DNA of 64,000 bases from Agrobacterium tumefaciens (GTDB taxonomy: Bacteria; Pseudomonadota; Alphaproteobacteria; Rhizobiales; Rhizobiaceae): contig NZ_JXQV01000003.1 of assembly GCF_000834635.1 (NCBI RefSeq), positions 1-64,000 of the forward strand, given 5' to 3'. Positions 25,673-34,464 of the stretch are shown here, one piece after another. The number at the start of each line of letters is the position of its first letter. The stretch's first letter is position 1. The notes below the pieces were generated by a model. That model had not been told where the DNA came from and searched no databases. It worked only from the letters and a program-made list of their open reading frames with translations. A program made the translations under genes and the position numbers.

Positions 25673-26899
25673 TTATGCAGCGCGTGCTGCTGGCGTTTGT
25701 GGCGCGTTATTGTTGGCCTGACCGACCTTATCGAGCGGGGTCATAGTGCCGTTGACGATTGCCTTCTCGCCGCCGTCGACTGGAGCCTTGTTCTCGTAGG
25801 AACGGGCCTCGTTTGGCGTGTAGATGCCGTTTGTGACCATCTTTGACAGGAATTCTGCCCTCGCCGTGCTGTCGCCTCGAAGCAGGCCTTCCATGTTGAA
25901 TTTCACGATGGTGGTCTTGCGCGTTTTCTCGTCGAGAAGGTCGCGGTAGACGGCAGATTCAATGTTTTTGACCAAAGGTCCAAGGCAAGTCTTGATAAAC
26001 TGCAGGATCAACTGCTCGATGCCGCTGCCCCAGGTCGTGGTGCCGTTCGAAGCATGGCCTATCATGACTGGCGGAACGCCAAAGATGCGGCAAATCTGCT
26101 CGACGTTGAACTGGCGCACCTCAAGCATCTGCGCATCTTTTGGATTGATCGTCAGTTGCTGATATTTGAGGCCAGCTTCCAGAACTGCGATCTTGCCGGC
26201 TTTATCCGAGCCAGCAAACTGGCCAAGAATTTCGCTTAGCTGCTTTCGCTGTGGTTCTTTCAGTATCTGGTCAGACGAAAGAACGCCTGCGACCTGCATC
26301 CCATTGGCAAACATCTTACCCGCGGTCTTTTCACCCGCCAGGGCATTGCCAACCGTATTGCGAACCACGCCGATCGGAGACATGCCTCGATCACAGCCAG
26401 GCAAAACAGCCCCGCGAACGTGGAACATCTTGTCTTCTGCGATCCTCCGCTTTTTGCCGTTCTCCGTGACCTCGTAGTATCGCGCGTTGCGACTATCGCG
26501 GCAAACGTTGACAGCGAGTGGCGGCAGCGGATTGAGCGCCACCAACTTGCCGCCGTTCAGCTTCTTCTCAGCGAAGAAGTTTCCATCCAGGCACAAGCAC
26601 AAAACGACCATGGCCCAGAAGTCTGAAGCCGTGTCGTCCATATTCGGCATGTCGTGCAGCAGATCGTAAAGCGGAGATGCCTTGTCGACCGTAACGCCGT
26701 CATCTTTGTAAACATTGCACGGCAGCATGATCACTGCATTCCGGATAAGATTGACGCACGCCCACACAGCATCAAGCTGGAGCGCCGTTTCAATCGTCAC
26801 ACTCTCACCGGAGGTCGTGCCCAAGCCGAAGAACCCGCGCCAGAACTCACCATCGGTGAGCTTGATGGGTACTCCGCGCCATCTATCGAAGAGACCCAT
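25673..26899 (-). CDS. Portal protein (HK97 family), 408 aa
   Basis: Opening MGLFDRWRGVPIKLTDGEF, then LQLDAVWACVNLIRNAVIML and FRVPPVMIGHASNGTTTWGS-type block (residues about 280-300) identify the HK97 portal. Twelve copies form the packaging channel. The start overlaps the terminase stop by one base. Ends with Asn/Ala-rich GQANNNAPQTPAARAA. Confidence 0.9.
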   Translation of the reverse strand: MGLFDRWRGVPIKLTDGEFWRGFFGLGTTSGESVTIETALQLDAVWACVNLIRNAVIMLPCNVYKDDGVTVDKASPLYDLLHDMPNMDDTASDFWAMVVLCLCLDGNFFAEKKLNGGKLVALNPLPPLAVNVCRDSRNARYYEVTENGKKRRIAEDKMFHVRGAVLPGCDRGMSPIGVVRNTVGNALAGEKTAGKMFANGMQVAGVLSSDQILKEPQRKQLSEILGQFAGSDKAGKIAVLEAGLKYQQLTINPKDAQMLEVRQFNVEQICRIFGVPPVMIGHASNGTTTWGSGIEQLILQFIKTCLGPLVKNIESAVYRDLLDEKTRKTTIVKFNMEGLLRGDSTARAEFLSKMVTNGIYTPNEARSYENKAPVDGGEKAIVNGTMTPLDKVGQANNNAPQTPAARAA

Positions 26900-28539
26900 T
26901 AGATCACCATAACCATGTTGTTGATGAAGTCGTCCATGTCGCCGGTGTCACTGGCCTCATATGTGCCGGCCATCGCAGTTGCCATGGTCAGTGCCACAGC
27001 GCCGTCGATGCGACGCTCGCGATTGTGCTTCACCAGTTTTCTGTTGCCTGAAGGGTCTGCCTTGACGGTCGCATTCATCACGCACATCGTCAGAACCGGA
27101 TGATCGCCGTGAGCAAGGTTGCCGTTGAGGATGGTGCTCTCCAATTCTCGGAGAGCAGGCGACATCGATTGGAACCCCTGCCCGAAAGGCTGGAACACTG
27201 CATCGTCGCCTTCAAGCTGTTCGTCTGTAAAGCCAGCCTTTTGCAGCCATGGCTTCAGATGTCGGAAGTTCCACCGGTCGAACGCAATCTTGCGAATGTC
27301 CATCTCTTCGAACTGGTCGCGCAGGTAGTGCGCAACGAACTCGTAGTCGACTGTCTTTCCCGGTGCGGCTTCGAGGTGTCCTTCCTTGTGCCAGATGTCA
27401 TAAGGCACGCGGTCAGCTTTTGCCTTGGCGCGTATACCATCCCCTGGAAGCCAGAACGTTGGCTTCACTTGCCAGATGGTCTTGCCGTCCTGCTGCTTCG
27501 GAGCCATCAGCACCAAAGCAGTCAAGTCGCTCACCTCAGAAAGGTCGAGCCCACCAAAGACAGGGAGACCATCAAAGTCCACAACTCGAGCGTTACACGC
27601 TCGCCAAATAGCCGGAGACACAAACGGTGCATTGGCGTCAATCCTCTGATTCAGATGGAGCCAGCGAAAACTGGCTTCTTCGGTCGGCATGCGTGAAGCG
27701 CGCTCGGCGTCGTCACGAACCGATGAAACTGATTTGAATATTCCCAGCGCCGGGTTGGCAGCTTTCCACGCTTCCTCATCGAGGACATCGCAATCTGGAT
27801 CCGCTGTGTAGAGATGCGATACCGTGCGCGGTGCTTTCGAGGTCTCGGCATCGTCCAGCCATCGCGAGAACAAGTCGCCGTCGGTAGCCGCCTGCGTCGA
27901 GATAGCGAAGATCATCGCCTTATCGCCGTACGCGCCCTGCGAGGTTACAATCGCCTCGACGAAATCGTCGTGCGGGCCTTTGATCTGGCCAACCTCATCG
28001 AGGATTGCGACCAGCGGCGAACCACCGTGTGCACTCTTGGCTTCAGCCGAGCTGGCGCGGTAGACAACGTTCTTCCGCAGCCCGACAATCATCTTGCCCG
28101 ACGGCACAATGCGATACAGCCCTTTGAGCTGCGGCGACATCATCAGCATCTTGCTGGCGTAGTTAAATACTTCCGCAGCCTGGTCGCGGGATCGCGCGCC
28201 GGACATGATGCGGCTGTTTGGGAACGCCTCTGGACCAATGACGTGGCCAAGCAGAAGACATGCGATGGTGGCGGTCTTTGAATTCTTACGTGCAATCGAA
28301 AGGTATGCGCGCGATGTGCCGTTCGGGTTGTCGTAAACCGACAAAATGAAGGCCACCTGAAAGTCCAGCAGCTTGATTGGCTGACCGACTAGCGCCCCCT
28401 CTGGCACGACGAGATAGGTTTCGATAAAGCGGCACATCTTCTCGCCGCGGGTCAAATCCGACGTCGGCAGCGTGCGCCAATCGCGCAGAACCGGAATCGG
28501 GCCGCACTTGATGGCGCCGACCACGGCATCTGAAAGCAT
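26899..28539 (-). CDS. terL: Terminase large subunit, 546 aa
   Basis: ATPase domain with a Walker A-like loop near 83-90 (ARKNSKTA) and Walker B at 176-182 (LVAILDE). The RNase H-type nuclease carries D332 (GGLDLSEV), D421 (AFDRWNF) and D512 (RRIDGAV). This is the HK97-type packaging motor that cuts and pumps DNA. The K in the A-loop is preceded by N-S rather than G, which is usual in this family. Confidence 0.92.
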   Translation of the reverse strand: MLSDAVVGAIKCGPIPVLRDWRTLPTSDLTRGEKMCRFIETYLVVPEGALVGQPIKLLDFQVAFILSVYDNPNGTSRAYLSIARKNSKTATIACLLLGHVIGPEAFPNSRIMSGARSRDQAAEVFNYASKMLMMSPQLKGLYRIVPSGKMIVGLRKNVVYRASSAEAKSAHGGSPLVAILDEVGQIKGPHDDFVEAIVTSQGAYGDKAMIFAISTQAATDGDLFSRWLDDAETSKAPRTVSHLYTADPDCDVLDEEAWKAANPALGIFKSVSSVRDDAERASRMPTEEASFRWLHLNQRIDANAPFVSPAIWRACNARVVDFDGLPVFGGLDLSEVSDLTALVLMAPKQQDGKTIWQVKPTFWLPGDGIRAKAKADRVPYDIWHKEGHLEAAPGKTVDYEFVAHYLRDQFEEMDIRKIAFDRWNFRHLKPWLQKAGFTDEQLEGDDAVFQPFGQGFQSMSPALRELESTILNGNLAHGDHPVLTMCVMNATVKADPSGNRKLVKHNRERRIDGAVALTMATAMAGTYEASDTGDMDDFINNMVMVI

Positions 28540-28550
28540 TATAACCTCGA

Positions 28551-29006
28551 TTAGGCTAGCAGGTCATCGTCCGTGCTCGCACCCGCCTCAATCTCTTTTG
28601 CCGTGTCTCTCCGCTTGGCTGTGTCCCTCGCCTCGCCTTGGATGGCTCGGGCGTGAAGCGCCAGTGATCGACGAAAAGAAAGGATGGACGATGCGTGCAT
28701 CTGCACGATGGATTTGCGCGGATTTGCCAGCGGCGTGCCTTTCTCGCTGTATGCGACGGCACCTTCGCTGCGCAGAAGGTCTTGCTCGCGCACCAAGTCT
28801 GCCATCGTGCGAGCCAGCATCGCTGCTATCTCAAGCTGGTGGGCAGACCATTCGGCGCGGGCATATTCTGCAATGACGTTCTTGAAAAACGGCACGTCGC
28901 CATCCTCGAGAGGGACGTTTTCGGGGAAGGTAATTTCCTCAGCGGCCGCAGAGGCAATCCTCACGGCCTCAGACACGCTATCGACGCGGCTTTTCTTTTC
29001 AGACAT
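28551..29006 (-). CDS. Terminase small subunit, 151 aa
   Basis: GAGGGG precedes the chosen ATG (MSEKKSRVDSVSEAVRIAS). Helical protein with GDVPFFKNVIAEYARAEW, then a Met/Arg-rich coiled segment; matches phage P27-like or Rhizobium-phage TerS by length and position. It recognises the packaging site, probably the hairpin-rich stretch upstream. Confidence 0.7.
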   Translation of the reverse strand: MSEKKSRVDSVSEAVRIASAAAEEITFPENVPLEDGDVPFFKNVIAEYARAEWSAHQLEIAAMLARTMADLVREQDLLRSEGAVAYSEKGTPLANPRKSIVQMHASSILSFRRSLALHARAIQGEARDTAKRRDTAKEIEAGASTDDDLLA

Positions 29007-29014
29007 GTCTAAAT

Positions 29015-29117
29015 CCCCTCGCACGCGCGCTCTTGCGCGCACGCACGCGAGACCGCCACGAAATCATCACGTTTCATTCAGCAGGCATTCACGAAAGCGA
29101 GAGCTAAGTGAGCTCAT
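29015..29117. other. Candidate packaging (cos/pac) region
   Basis: Upstream of the small terminase gene. Contains GCGCGC-TCTT-GCGCGC (29025-29040) and the near-palindrome GAGCTAAGTGAGCTC. Assigned only by location between HNH and TerS. Confidence 0.3.
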
Positions 29118-29135
29118 CACAAAGGAGTCGTTGAA

Positions 29136-29435
29136 ATGCGCAAGTTAATTTTAGGAGCGGGGATTATTCTTGCCTCGCTCGTCGGCGGCGGTGCGAACGC
29201 CATGCCTGTTGGCAATCCCTCTGCACCGGTTGCATCAGTCGTGCATGACGTAGACTATGCATGTGGACGCGGGTTTCGTCTGTCACCACGCGGGTATTGC
29301 CGCCCCGCCGGACCGCCGAGACACGTCGAACAACGTTGGGATCGTCGCGACCGCTGGCATGACCGCAGAGAGTGGCGAGATCGTCGAGATCACAGAGAAT
29401 GGCGTGGCCATCGTGATCGTCGCGATCGCTGGTAA
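29136..29435 (+). CDS. Secreted Arg/Asp-rich small protein (GCG-CRPN-like), 99 aa
   Basis: AAGGAG precedes MRKLILGAGIILASLVGGGANA, a signal peptide. The mature protein has YACGRGFRLSPRGYCRP, close to the GCG...CRPN element found before repeat tails in many Rhizobiales secreted proteins, followed by a repetitive tail of Arg, Asp, Trp and His (RRDRWHDRREWRDRRDHR). Own terminator follows. Runs opposite to packaging genes. Possibly a former host gene carried by the phage; function unknown. Confidence 0.7.
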   Translation: MRKLILGAGIILASLVGGGANAMPVGNPSAPVASVVHDVDYACGRGFRLSPRGYCRPAGPPRHVEQRWDRRDRWHDRREWRDRRDHREWRGHRDRRDRW

Positions 29436-29443
29436 ACGTTTTA

Positions 29444-29468
29444 GGCCCGCTTTAAAGGCGGGCCTTTT
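29444..29468 (+). terminator. Rho-independent terminator
   Basis: GGCCCGC...GCGGGCC arms with AAAG/CTTT closing pairs, followed by TTTT, right after the secreted protein gene. Confidence 0.65.
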
Positions 29469-29568
29469 CGTTCGTCCTCATGGAAAAAACTGTGTTTGGA
29501 TTAACGTTGCATTCCCCCGACGGTCCCTGGCCGGGTCGATCGTCGACTTTGCGACCATCCCCGGTGGG

Positions 29569-29886
29569 TCACCCAACCTCCACAGGATACCCATCAAAGC
29601 CGATGACCACGGCCTGCTGGCCTCGCTCAATGCGAGCCTTCAACTTGTCGTGGCATGGAGCGCACAACGATTGCAGATTGTCTGGGTCGTAGAACAAGTC
29701 TTCGTCACCCTTGTGCGGCTTCACGTGGTCGCACGTGGTGGCCTCGGTGACTTCCTCAATAGCCAGGCAGAAGCGACACAGCGGCTCAGCAGTAAGCTGG
29801 GCCTCACGCAGTCGCTGCCACCGTGCTGTCTTGTACATACGGCGGTAGAGAGCGGCTTCGGCTGATCGGCCATAGGGTTTGGGCAT
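29569..29886 (-). CDS. HNH endonuclease near terminase, 105 aa
   Basis: Start MPKPYGRSAEAALYRRMYKT after GGTGGG. Two Cys pairs (CRFC, CAPC) hold zinc and the HNH core reads CDHVKPHKGDEDLFYDPDNL, CAPCHDKLKAR. HNH proteins beside TerS are needed for cleavage of packaged DNA in HK97-like phages. Length is typical. Confidence 0.82.
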   Translation of the reverse strand: MPKPYGRSAEAALYRRMYKTARWQRLREAQLTAEPLCRFCLAIEEVTEATTCDHVKPHKGDEDLFYDPDNLQSLCAPCHDKLKARIERGQQAVVIGFDGYPVEVG

Positions 29887-29999
29887 ATGAAACCCACCGT
29901 GGTTGCGTGAGGCCGCTGTGATAACTACATACAGTGCAATGACCGACAGCCCGCAATGAGCGGCAGCAAGTCCCGTCGGCCACCTCAAGGAGAAAAACC

Positions 30000-30161
30000 A
30001 TGGCACAACCTCAAGGCGCTTCTGCGCCCGAACAGCCCTATGACGCCAAGACATTGGCCAAGAAGCATCGCATTTCCGTCGACGAGGCAGCGAATATTAT
30101 CTCGGAACACGGGGCTGACCGCAAAACTTGCGACAAGGCAGCACGACGTATCGCTGCTTGA
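30000..30161 (+). CDS. Small helical protein, 53 aa
   Basis: AAGGAG eight bases before the ATG. Sequence AKKHRISVDEAANIISEHGA, then DRKTCDKAARRIAA; it resembles short helix-turn-helix-like or DUF3606-like proteins widespread in Rhizobiales. Not coded in any longer frame. Opposite to packaging genes. Confidence 0.55.
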   Translation: MAQPQGASAPEQPYDAKTLAKKHRISVDEAANIISEHGADRKTCDKAARRIAA

Positions 30162-30344
30162 TATTCTCGTTGCGCCCATTGAAACTCAAAGCGGCCCGCT
30201 CAACCCAATCCGGTTACAGATCAAGGGGAACGGGCCGCACGATCACCATGCAAGCGGAGGAGAACGCGCATGGGATTTGAAAGCAGGTGTTGATATTGCA
30301 AACAATATGCCCCCGTATTGTCAGGTACGATTCGGGAGGCGAAG

Positions 30345-30713
30345 TTGCTAAGAAGCAGTACCATTGACCAGTACTATGACACCGTGTGGTGTATTGCGGC
30401 GTCCAAGTACGTTGCTGAGTACATGATTGGTTACACAAGAAGGCCGTTAAAAAACAGGCTGTCGGAATACGGCAGAATGCACGGCTATCAGTATCTCGTC
30501 ATTTTATCGAACGGACTGAAGCTAGATGAGGCTATGCAGTTGGAGCGTATGCTTCAGGAGCGTGTAAAGCAGGATCGTAAGCACACGCTTTTTAAAAAGT
30601 ATTGCTCGCACCGGAGGGAACAGCGATACTTCCCAAGTCAGGGGCCGACCAGTGTTTCACCCCATGAGCCAGTGCATTCGGTATATATGGCATGGTGGGA
30701 CCAGTATACGTAA
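30345..30713 (+). CDS. GIY-YIG-like nuclease domain protein, 122 aa
   Basis: TTG start chosen for GGGAGG six bases upstream. The block YMIGYTRRPLKNRLSEYGRM followed by YQYLVILSNGLKLDEAMQLE resembles the GIY-YIG core (Y-x-G-x-T, R..R, E). The first strand is degenerate (AASKYVAEYMIG), so catalysis is uncertain. Composition is more AT-rich than the flanks. It could be a homing or defence-type nuclease. Confidence 0.45.
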   Translation: MLRSSTIDQYYDTVWCIAASKYVAEYMIGYTRRPLKNRLSEYGRMHGYQYLVILSNGLKLDEAMQLERMLQERVKQDRKHTLFKKYCSHRREQRYFPSQGPTSVSPHEPVHSVYMAWWDQYT

Positions 30714-30833
30714 TCTTCACACGATGCCCTGCCCGACAGGAAATATCTCTACTCTACGTGATAGTTACCCAAAGCTCAGAGGCTGCAACGAATGCAGCAT
30801 GGCGATGGGCCCGACGCATAGCGCTCGGAGTGT

Positions 30834-30864
30834 GGTGGGGTTCGCAACTACGTTGCGCCACCCC
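30834..30864. terminator. Stable hairpin between convergent genes
   Basis: GGTGGGG-TT-CGCAAC / GTTGCG-CCACCCC with a three-base loop. No T run, but it sits between two converging genes. The rest of the 30,714-30,901 gap shows nothing clear. Confidence 0.4.
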
Positions 30865-30901
30865 TTCACATTACTCTCCCCGAGTTCGCGGAAAGCGGCG
30901 G

Positions 30902-31801
30902 TCAGGCTGAAAGTTTTTTGATCGCAGCCATCAGGTTGTCATTAGCTGCAATCAACTTTCTTTGCCCGCGCCTCTCGGCGGTGCGTCTGTGCCCGTGCCC
31001 GCCAACATCGGCAAACGTCTTCGCGCTCCTTGCCGATTCCAGCGCTTCGCGGTCATCAGCCTTTAACCCATCAACCGCATCGAACCATTCTTTGCGATCG
31101 GCCATTGCGGTTACGATGTCCTGCCACATCATCGATCCACCGCCAGCGGATGTCGTCTTTTGCATCCCAAGGAAGCTATCAGCAATCTTGGCTGATCCAC
31201 ACGGTAGACCTGCTGGGCAGCGCGTGAATGTGACTTTGCTCATATCGGTAGTGGCGTAAGCCTTTGCCAATTCCGCCTTGGCTTCATCGTGACTAAGGTT
31301 TATGCGAGGACCCTTGTGCCTACGGCCTGTGATGTATCGAGGCCTCTTGGTGTCCAGCATCTCTGCGAAGTAGTTGTTACTCTCGATCACTTCACGTGGG
31401 TTTTCGTCGCCGCCAAGCGCAACATCAACCTTGTCCCGCGAACCAAGCATCGAACCCGCTGGCATCCTTGCAGCATATTCCTCGACGGCCCCGTCGATCG
31501 TAAGCCTGAATGCCCTTTCTGTCTGCTTACCATCACTGAAACGAAGTCGACCGATGCGGATGATCTGCCCCGCTTCGTTTTTCTCGACTTCGCCGGACGC
31601 AACGTTTTTCATTATTTCCGACACCGACGGCGTGACCAGCCTTTTACGGTCATGCTTGAGATCCTCGACCTCGTCCGAATTGTTGTCGTTCGCAGCGACG
31701 ACTGACCAGTTCGTCTGGAGTGGCTCGGGTTCGTGGTCTGGTGTCGTTGCATATCGACGCACTGCCGCGAGCTGCTCTGCAAGTGATCCATGTCTGGTCA
31801 T
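30902..31801 (-). CDS. Unknown phage protein with two ANDN motifs, 299 aa
   Basis: N-terminal 40 residues are low complexity and contain SVVAANDNNSDE; the last residues read LIAANDNLMAAIKKLSA. The middle has IMKNVASGEVEKNEAGQIIR and RPRYITGRRHKGPRINL, basic and possibly nucleic-acid binding. No family recognised. It leads or shares a small operon with a VRR-NUC gene in the accessory region. Confidence 0.6.
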   Translation of the reverse strand: MTRHGSLAEQLAAVRRYATTPDHEPEPLQTNWSVVAANDNNSDEVEDLKHDRKRLVTPSVSEIMKNVASGEVEKNEAGQIIRIGRLRFSDGKQTERAFRLTIDGAVEEYAARMPAGSMLGSRDKVDVALGGDENPREVIESNNYFAEMLDTKRPRYITGRRHKGPRINLSHDEAKAELAKAYATTDMSKVTFTRCPAGLPCGSAKIADSFLGMQKTTSAGGGSMMWQDIVTAMADRKEWFDAVDGLKADDREALESARSAKTFADVGGHGHRRTAERRGQRKLIAANDNLMAAIKKLSA

Positions 31802-31825
31802 GGTTATTCTCCCCTGTGGTGCTGG
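31799..31825 (-). promoter_or_regulatory. Conserved leader/RBS, copy 4
   Basis: Coding strand CACCACAGGGGAGAATAACC then ATG; the purine box is GGGGAG rather than GAGGAG. Confidence 0.4.
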
Positions 31826-31842
31826 CGCTTGGTAGGCGCCGA

Positions 31843-32328
31843 CTACTGCTGCTTGGTGTTGTCGTTATCAGCGAGCCACTGACGCACCAGCGTCACCGCC
31901 TTGCTCGCTGCCTCACCGGTGGATGTGAACCGCACTACCTCGACAGCGTGCCCCAGCTTGGCCAACGAAGCGTGGCGCTCTACCTGCGCCGGAGACAGCC
32001 GACCTTTGCCAACCTTGTTTTCGATCATCCGCAGCGCGCCGCCCTTGAGATAGATCCGAAGGTCAGCTTCGCCTGGGGTCATGCCTGTTGCGATAGCGTC
32101 GGCTTGAGCACGCGGGCCGCGCTTGGCGCTGTTCATGTCGCCAGCCAAAAGGAACTGCCTGTCGAACTCTGGCAAGGCTCGCAGCGCACGAACCTGGGCA
32201 GCCTGCCCATCGCTTTCCTTGATGGGGGCGTCAGTTACCTTCACGGCACCTTTGGCCGAAGTTCGGATCACGACGCGCTTGCCATTGATGCGTGTCGTTT
32301 GGCTGGTGGCTTTCTTGTTGGGGTTCAT
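31843..32328 (-). CDS. VRR-NUC domain nuclease, 161 aa
   Basis: The block GMTPGEADLRIYLKGGALRM, IENKVGKGRLSPAQVERHA and LGHAVEVVRF fits VRR-NUC, a PD-(D/E)XK-type nuclease found alone in phages: D in EADL, E-x-K in IENK. The last residues are LADNDNTKQQ. Phage VRR-NUC proteins act on branched DNA during replication. Basic N-terminal tail of about 35 residues. Confidence 0.72.
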   Translation of the reverse strand: MNPNKKATSQTTRINGKRVVIRTSAKGAVKVTDAPIKESDGQAAQVRALRALPEFDRQFLLAGDMNSAKRGPRAQADAIATGMTPGEADLRIYLKGGALRMIENKVGKGRLSPAQVERHASLAKLGHAVEVVRFTSTGEAASKAVTLVRQWLADNDNTKQQ

Positions 32329-32451
32329 ACTGGCCTCCGTTTGGTCTCAGAGGTATTTTAGGTTTTTCGTTGGGAAATGCCGTGGGGTGATGTGAAATAA
32401 ATTTGGAACACCCAAGATCAACGGGGGTTCGATCTCCGAAAGGAGAACATC

Positions 32452-32646
32452 ATGCGAGACATCGATAAACGCACTAACGGAGCATCCAACGATCCCAAAG
32501 CCACTCGAGCATCAACTTGGCGGCCAAGAGCGAAGGATGAGGACATCATCACCAACAATGATGAAGGCGCGCCACCCGTTCCGGTCGGTCAGCCCGGCGA
32601 CCGTCAGCAAGGAACTGAGAGTGATGGACCGGTGCATGGTCAGTAG
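32452..32646 (+). CDS. Small disordered polar protein, 64 aa
   Basis: A strong site (GAAAGGAGAAC) precedes MRDIDKRTNGASNDPKATR. Rich in Asp, Gly, Asn and Pro with no hydrophobic core, so probably disordered. Opposite to its neighbours; function unknown. Confidence 0.5.
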   Translation: MRDIDKRTNGASNDPKATRASTWRPRAKDEDIITNNDEGAPPVPVGQPGDRQQGTESDGPVHGQ

Positions 32647-32667
32647 GTTGTATCGCAAACGCCCGTC

Positions 32668-32838
32668 TGCACGGTGCACGTTGCCCGAATAAATCTCTTC
32701 ATCAACCGTGCGGCCAGCACACCGCCCTGCACGGTTGCACGAGTGGGGGTATATATAAATATATACTCCCCTAAACGTGCAAGAACCGGGCAGAGCTGTG
32801 CAGGTGTGAACGCCCAGCAAGTGCACAGATAATGCACG
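32668..32838. repeat. Non-coding block with GTGCAC repeats and AT-rich palindrome
   Basis: TGCAC or GTGCA occurs about nine times, including CTGCACGGTGCACG and CTGCACGGTTGCACG. In the middle a palindrome pairs GGGG, one or two bases, TATATAT with ATATATACTCCCC (32,746-32,772). There is no convincing gene from 32,647 to 32,905. It resembles an iteron-type origin or a protein-bound regulatory site; this is inference. Confidence 0.5.
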
Positions 32839-32905
32839 GATGAAATTTCGCTATCCGGGCGGTATCAGGAGTTGCAATCACACTTCTGAACAGGTTGTAT
32901 CAATA

Positions 32906-33982
32906 TCAGACTTTTCCAAGCACAACGTCTCTGAAGAACTGTGTTCTCGTTGCCAAAGCTACATCCTTTGAGACGTTTTTGCGCCGGTATTTTGAGATTT
33001 TTGTTTCCCGGTCGGAAGACTTTGACAGTTTGAAACATTCAAACGAACTGTTACCGGCGCCCAACGCCTGGCACGAAAACTTATATAGATACCTGCTATC
33101 CTCTCCGACGAAGTCACCTGCGTCGTCAACCGTCCAGCTACCGCAGAATGACAACTTTTCAAGGTCGCGACGCATTGCCAGAGCGGACTGGTATCTCTTT
33201 GACGGATTGGGATCTATCGACTTCAAAATGGCGGACCTCAACGCAAGCGGCACGTAGTCTGGAAAATCCGCCTTGGTAACTAATTTTCCGCTCGCCACCG
33301 CACCTTCATAGCCAGCTTCCCCTAAGTCGCACATTTTGCTCTCGAGAACTCCGAGGCCAACAAGAAGCCGAAAAAAAGTCATGCCAGCTTGGAAAATGTC
33401 GGTCTTAGCTTCGATACCTAGTCCCTGGCCGATCTCTGGAGCAGCGTGGAGTTTGTACCAAGCGGATGGCGCTACCGCTTCGCCATTTTTCGATGATCCA
33501 ACAATACCGTAGTCGCTCAACTTTGCCTGGCCTTGGTCACCGAGCAGTATGTTTTGCGGCTTGATGTCGTTGTGGTAGAAATTGTGAATATGCAGGTGCT
33601 CTAGGCCGCGAAGGAAATCGATTGTTGCCCGCAGCGCGAGATTAAGCGGAATGAAATTAGCGCAGTTGGCCAAGTTGGTTACCGAGCCTTTTTGGTAATA
33701 ATCCATAGCGATCAGAACCATCCCGTCTGATGTTACATCGGCCTGATGGACCCGAACGAGATTGTTATGCGCGAATTTGTGCCCAACACGCGCCTCAATT
33801 AGTTTTGCGTCGATTGAGGCGCTAGGCATCAGTATCTTAAGTGCAAATTCATGACTAAGCGCCATGTCATGAGCCAACCAAACTTCACCAAACGACCCGT
33901 TGCCGATCTTTTCTTTAAGGACGTATTTGTTGAGGTAGGTAGTGCCATTGGTGAGGGGAGATATGGCCAGATTATTTGGCAT
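32906..33982 (-). CDS. Ser/Thr protein kinase, 358 aa
   Basis: Start at MPNNLAISPLTNGTTYLNKY, joined to the upstream gene by TAATG. A complete kinase domain covers about 20-280: glycine loop GNGSFG 27-32, Lys49 in FALKIL, catalytic loop YHNDIKPQN 136-144, DYG at 157-159 in place of DFG, APE 181-183. HND in place of HRD marks a non-RD enzyme. The last 80 residues match nothing I know. No membrane span or PASTA repeats, so it is cytosolic. Low GC relative to flanks and pairing with an RNase H-like gene suggest a mobile defence or exclusion unit. Confidence 0.85.
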   Translation of the reverse strand: MPNNLAISPLTNGTTYLNKYVLKEKIGNGSFGEVWLAHDMALSHEFALKILMPSASIDAKLIEARVGHKFAHNNLVRVHQADVTSDGMVLIAMDYYQKGSVTNLANCANFIPLNLALRATIDFLRGLEHLHIHNFYHNDIKPQNILLGDQGQAKLSDYGIVGSSKNGEAVAPSAWYKLHAAPEIGQGLGIEAKTDIFQAGMTFFRLLVGLGVLESKMCDLGEAGYEGAVASGKLVTKADFPDYVPLALRSAILKSIDPNPSKRYQSALAMRRDLEKLSFCGSWTVDDAGDFVGEDSRYLYKFSCQALGAGNSSFECFKLSKSSDRETKISKYRRKNVSKDVALATRTQFFRDVVLGKV

Positions 33983-34443
33983 TATCTCTTCTCCGACCAC
34001 CAAGCCGCGATCACGGCGTCTGCTATCTTGGCATCCCAATATTTTGCTGTTTTCCCGACGCGAGCTTCGGCATGTTGCTTAACTTGCGAGGAGTTTGTTG
34101 AGAGAGATGCGTAAATCTTATTCGCTACGGGTATACCTTTGAGAGCGCAGAATAGAAGTACTGTCGCTTCCTGATACGAGGCTAGCCGCTTTGCATTGTT
34201 ATCGCCGGCAGTGAACTCACCCTTCTTTACGACGACCTTCGTGATTTCGGGATGCTTGTGCAGTAGCCTATCGAGTTCATTGTACAACCATGAAATTTTC
34301 TGCTCATCGGCTTCGGCGCCCGCTGGGAACACAAGCTTTGTTTCGTCGTCTGCATTAACGAACACGAGTGCGTCGTCTTTTGTCCGAGAGACAATGGCAA
34401 ATCTCGGATTTTTTGGGTCGCTCCTAAAGCCCAGCGTTGTCAT
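33982..34443 (-). CDS. RNase H/RuvC-fold-like partner of the kinase, 153 aa
   Basis: Begins MTTLGFRSDPKNPRFAIVSR, a first strand with Asp as in RuvC-like folds; later come TKVVVKKGEF and ASYQEATVLLFCALKGIPV, and a closing helix KYWDAKIADAVIAAWW with Asp residues where RNase H-fold enzymes keep metal ligands. Size and pattern recall small RuvC/DUF3010-like proteins, but the catalytic set is not certain. First gene of a two-gene operon with the kinase. Could be a nuclease effector, a substrate of the kinase, or an inactive sensor. Confidence 0.6.
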   Translation of the reverse strand: MTTLGFRSDPKNPRFAIVSRTKDDALVFVNADDETKLVFPAGAEADEQKISWLYNELDRLLHKHPEITKVVVKKGEFTAGDNNAKRLASYQEATVLLFCALKGIPVANKIYASLSTNSSQVKQHAEARVGKTAKYWDAKIADAVIAAWWSEKR

Positions 34444-34464
34444 TGCAATCTATCCCCTGTGGTT

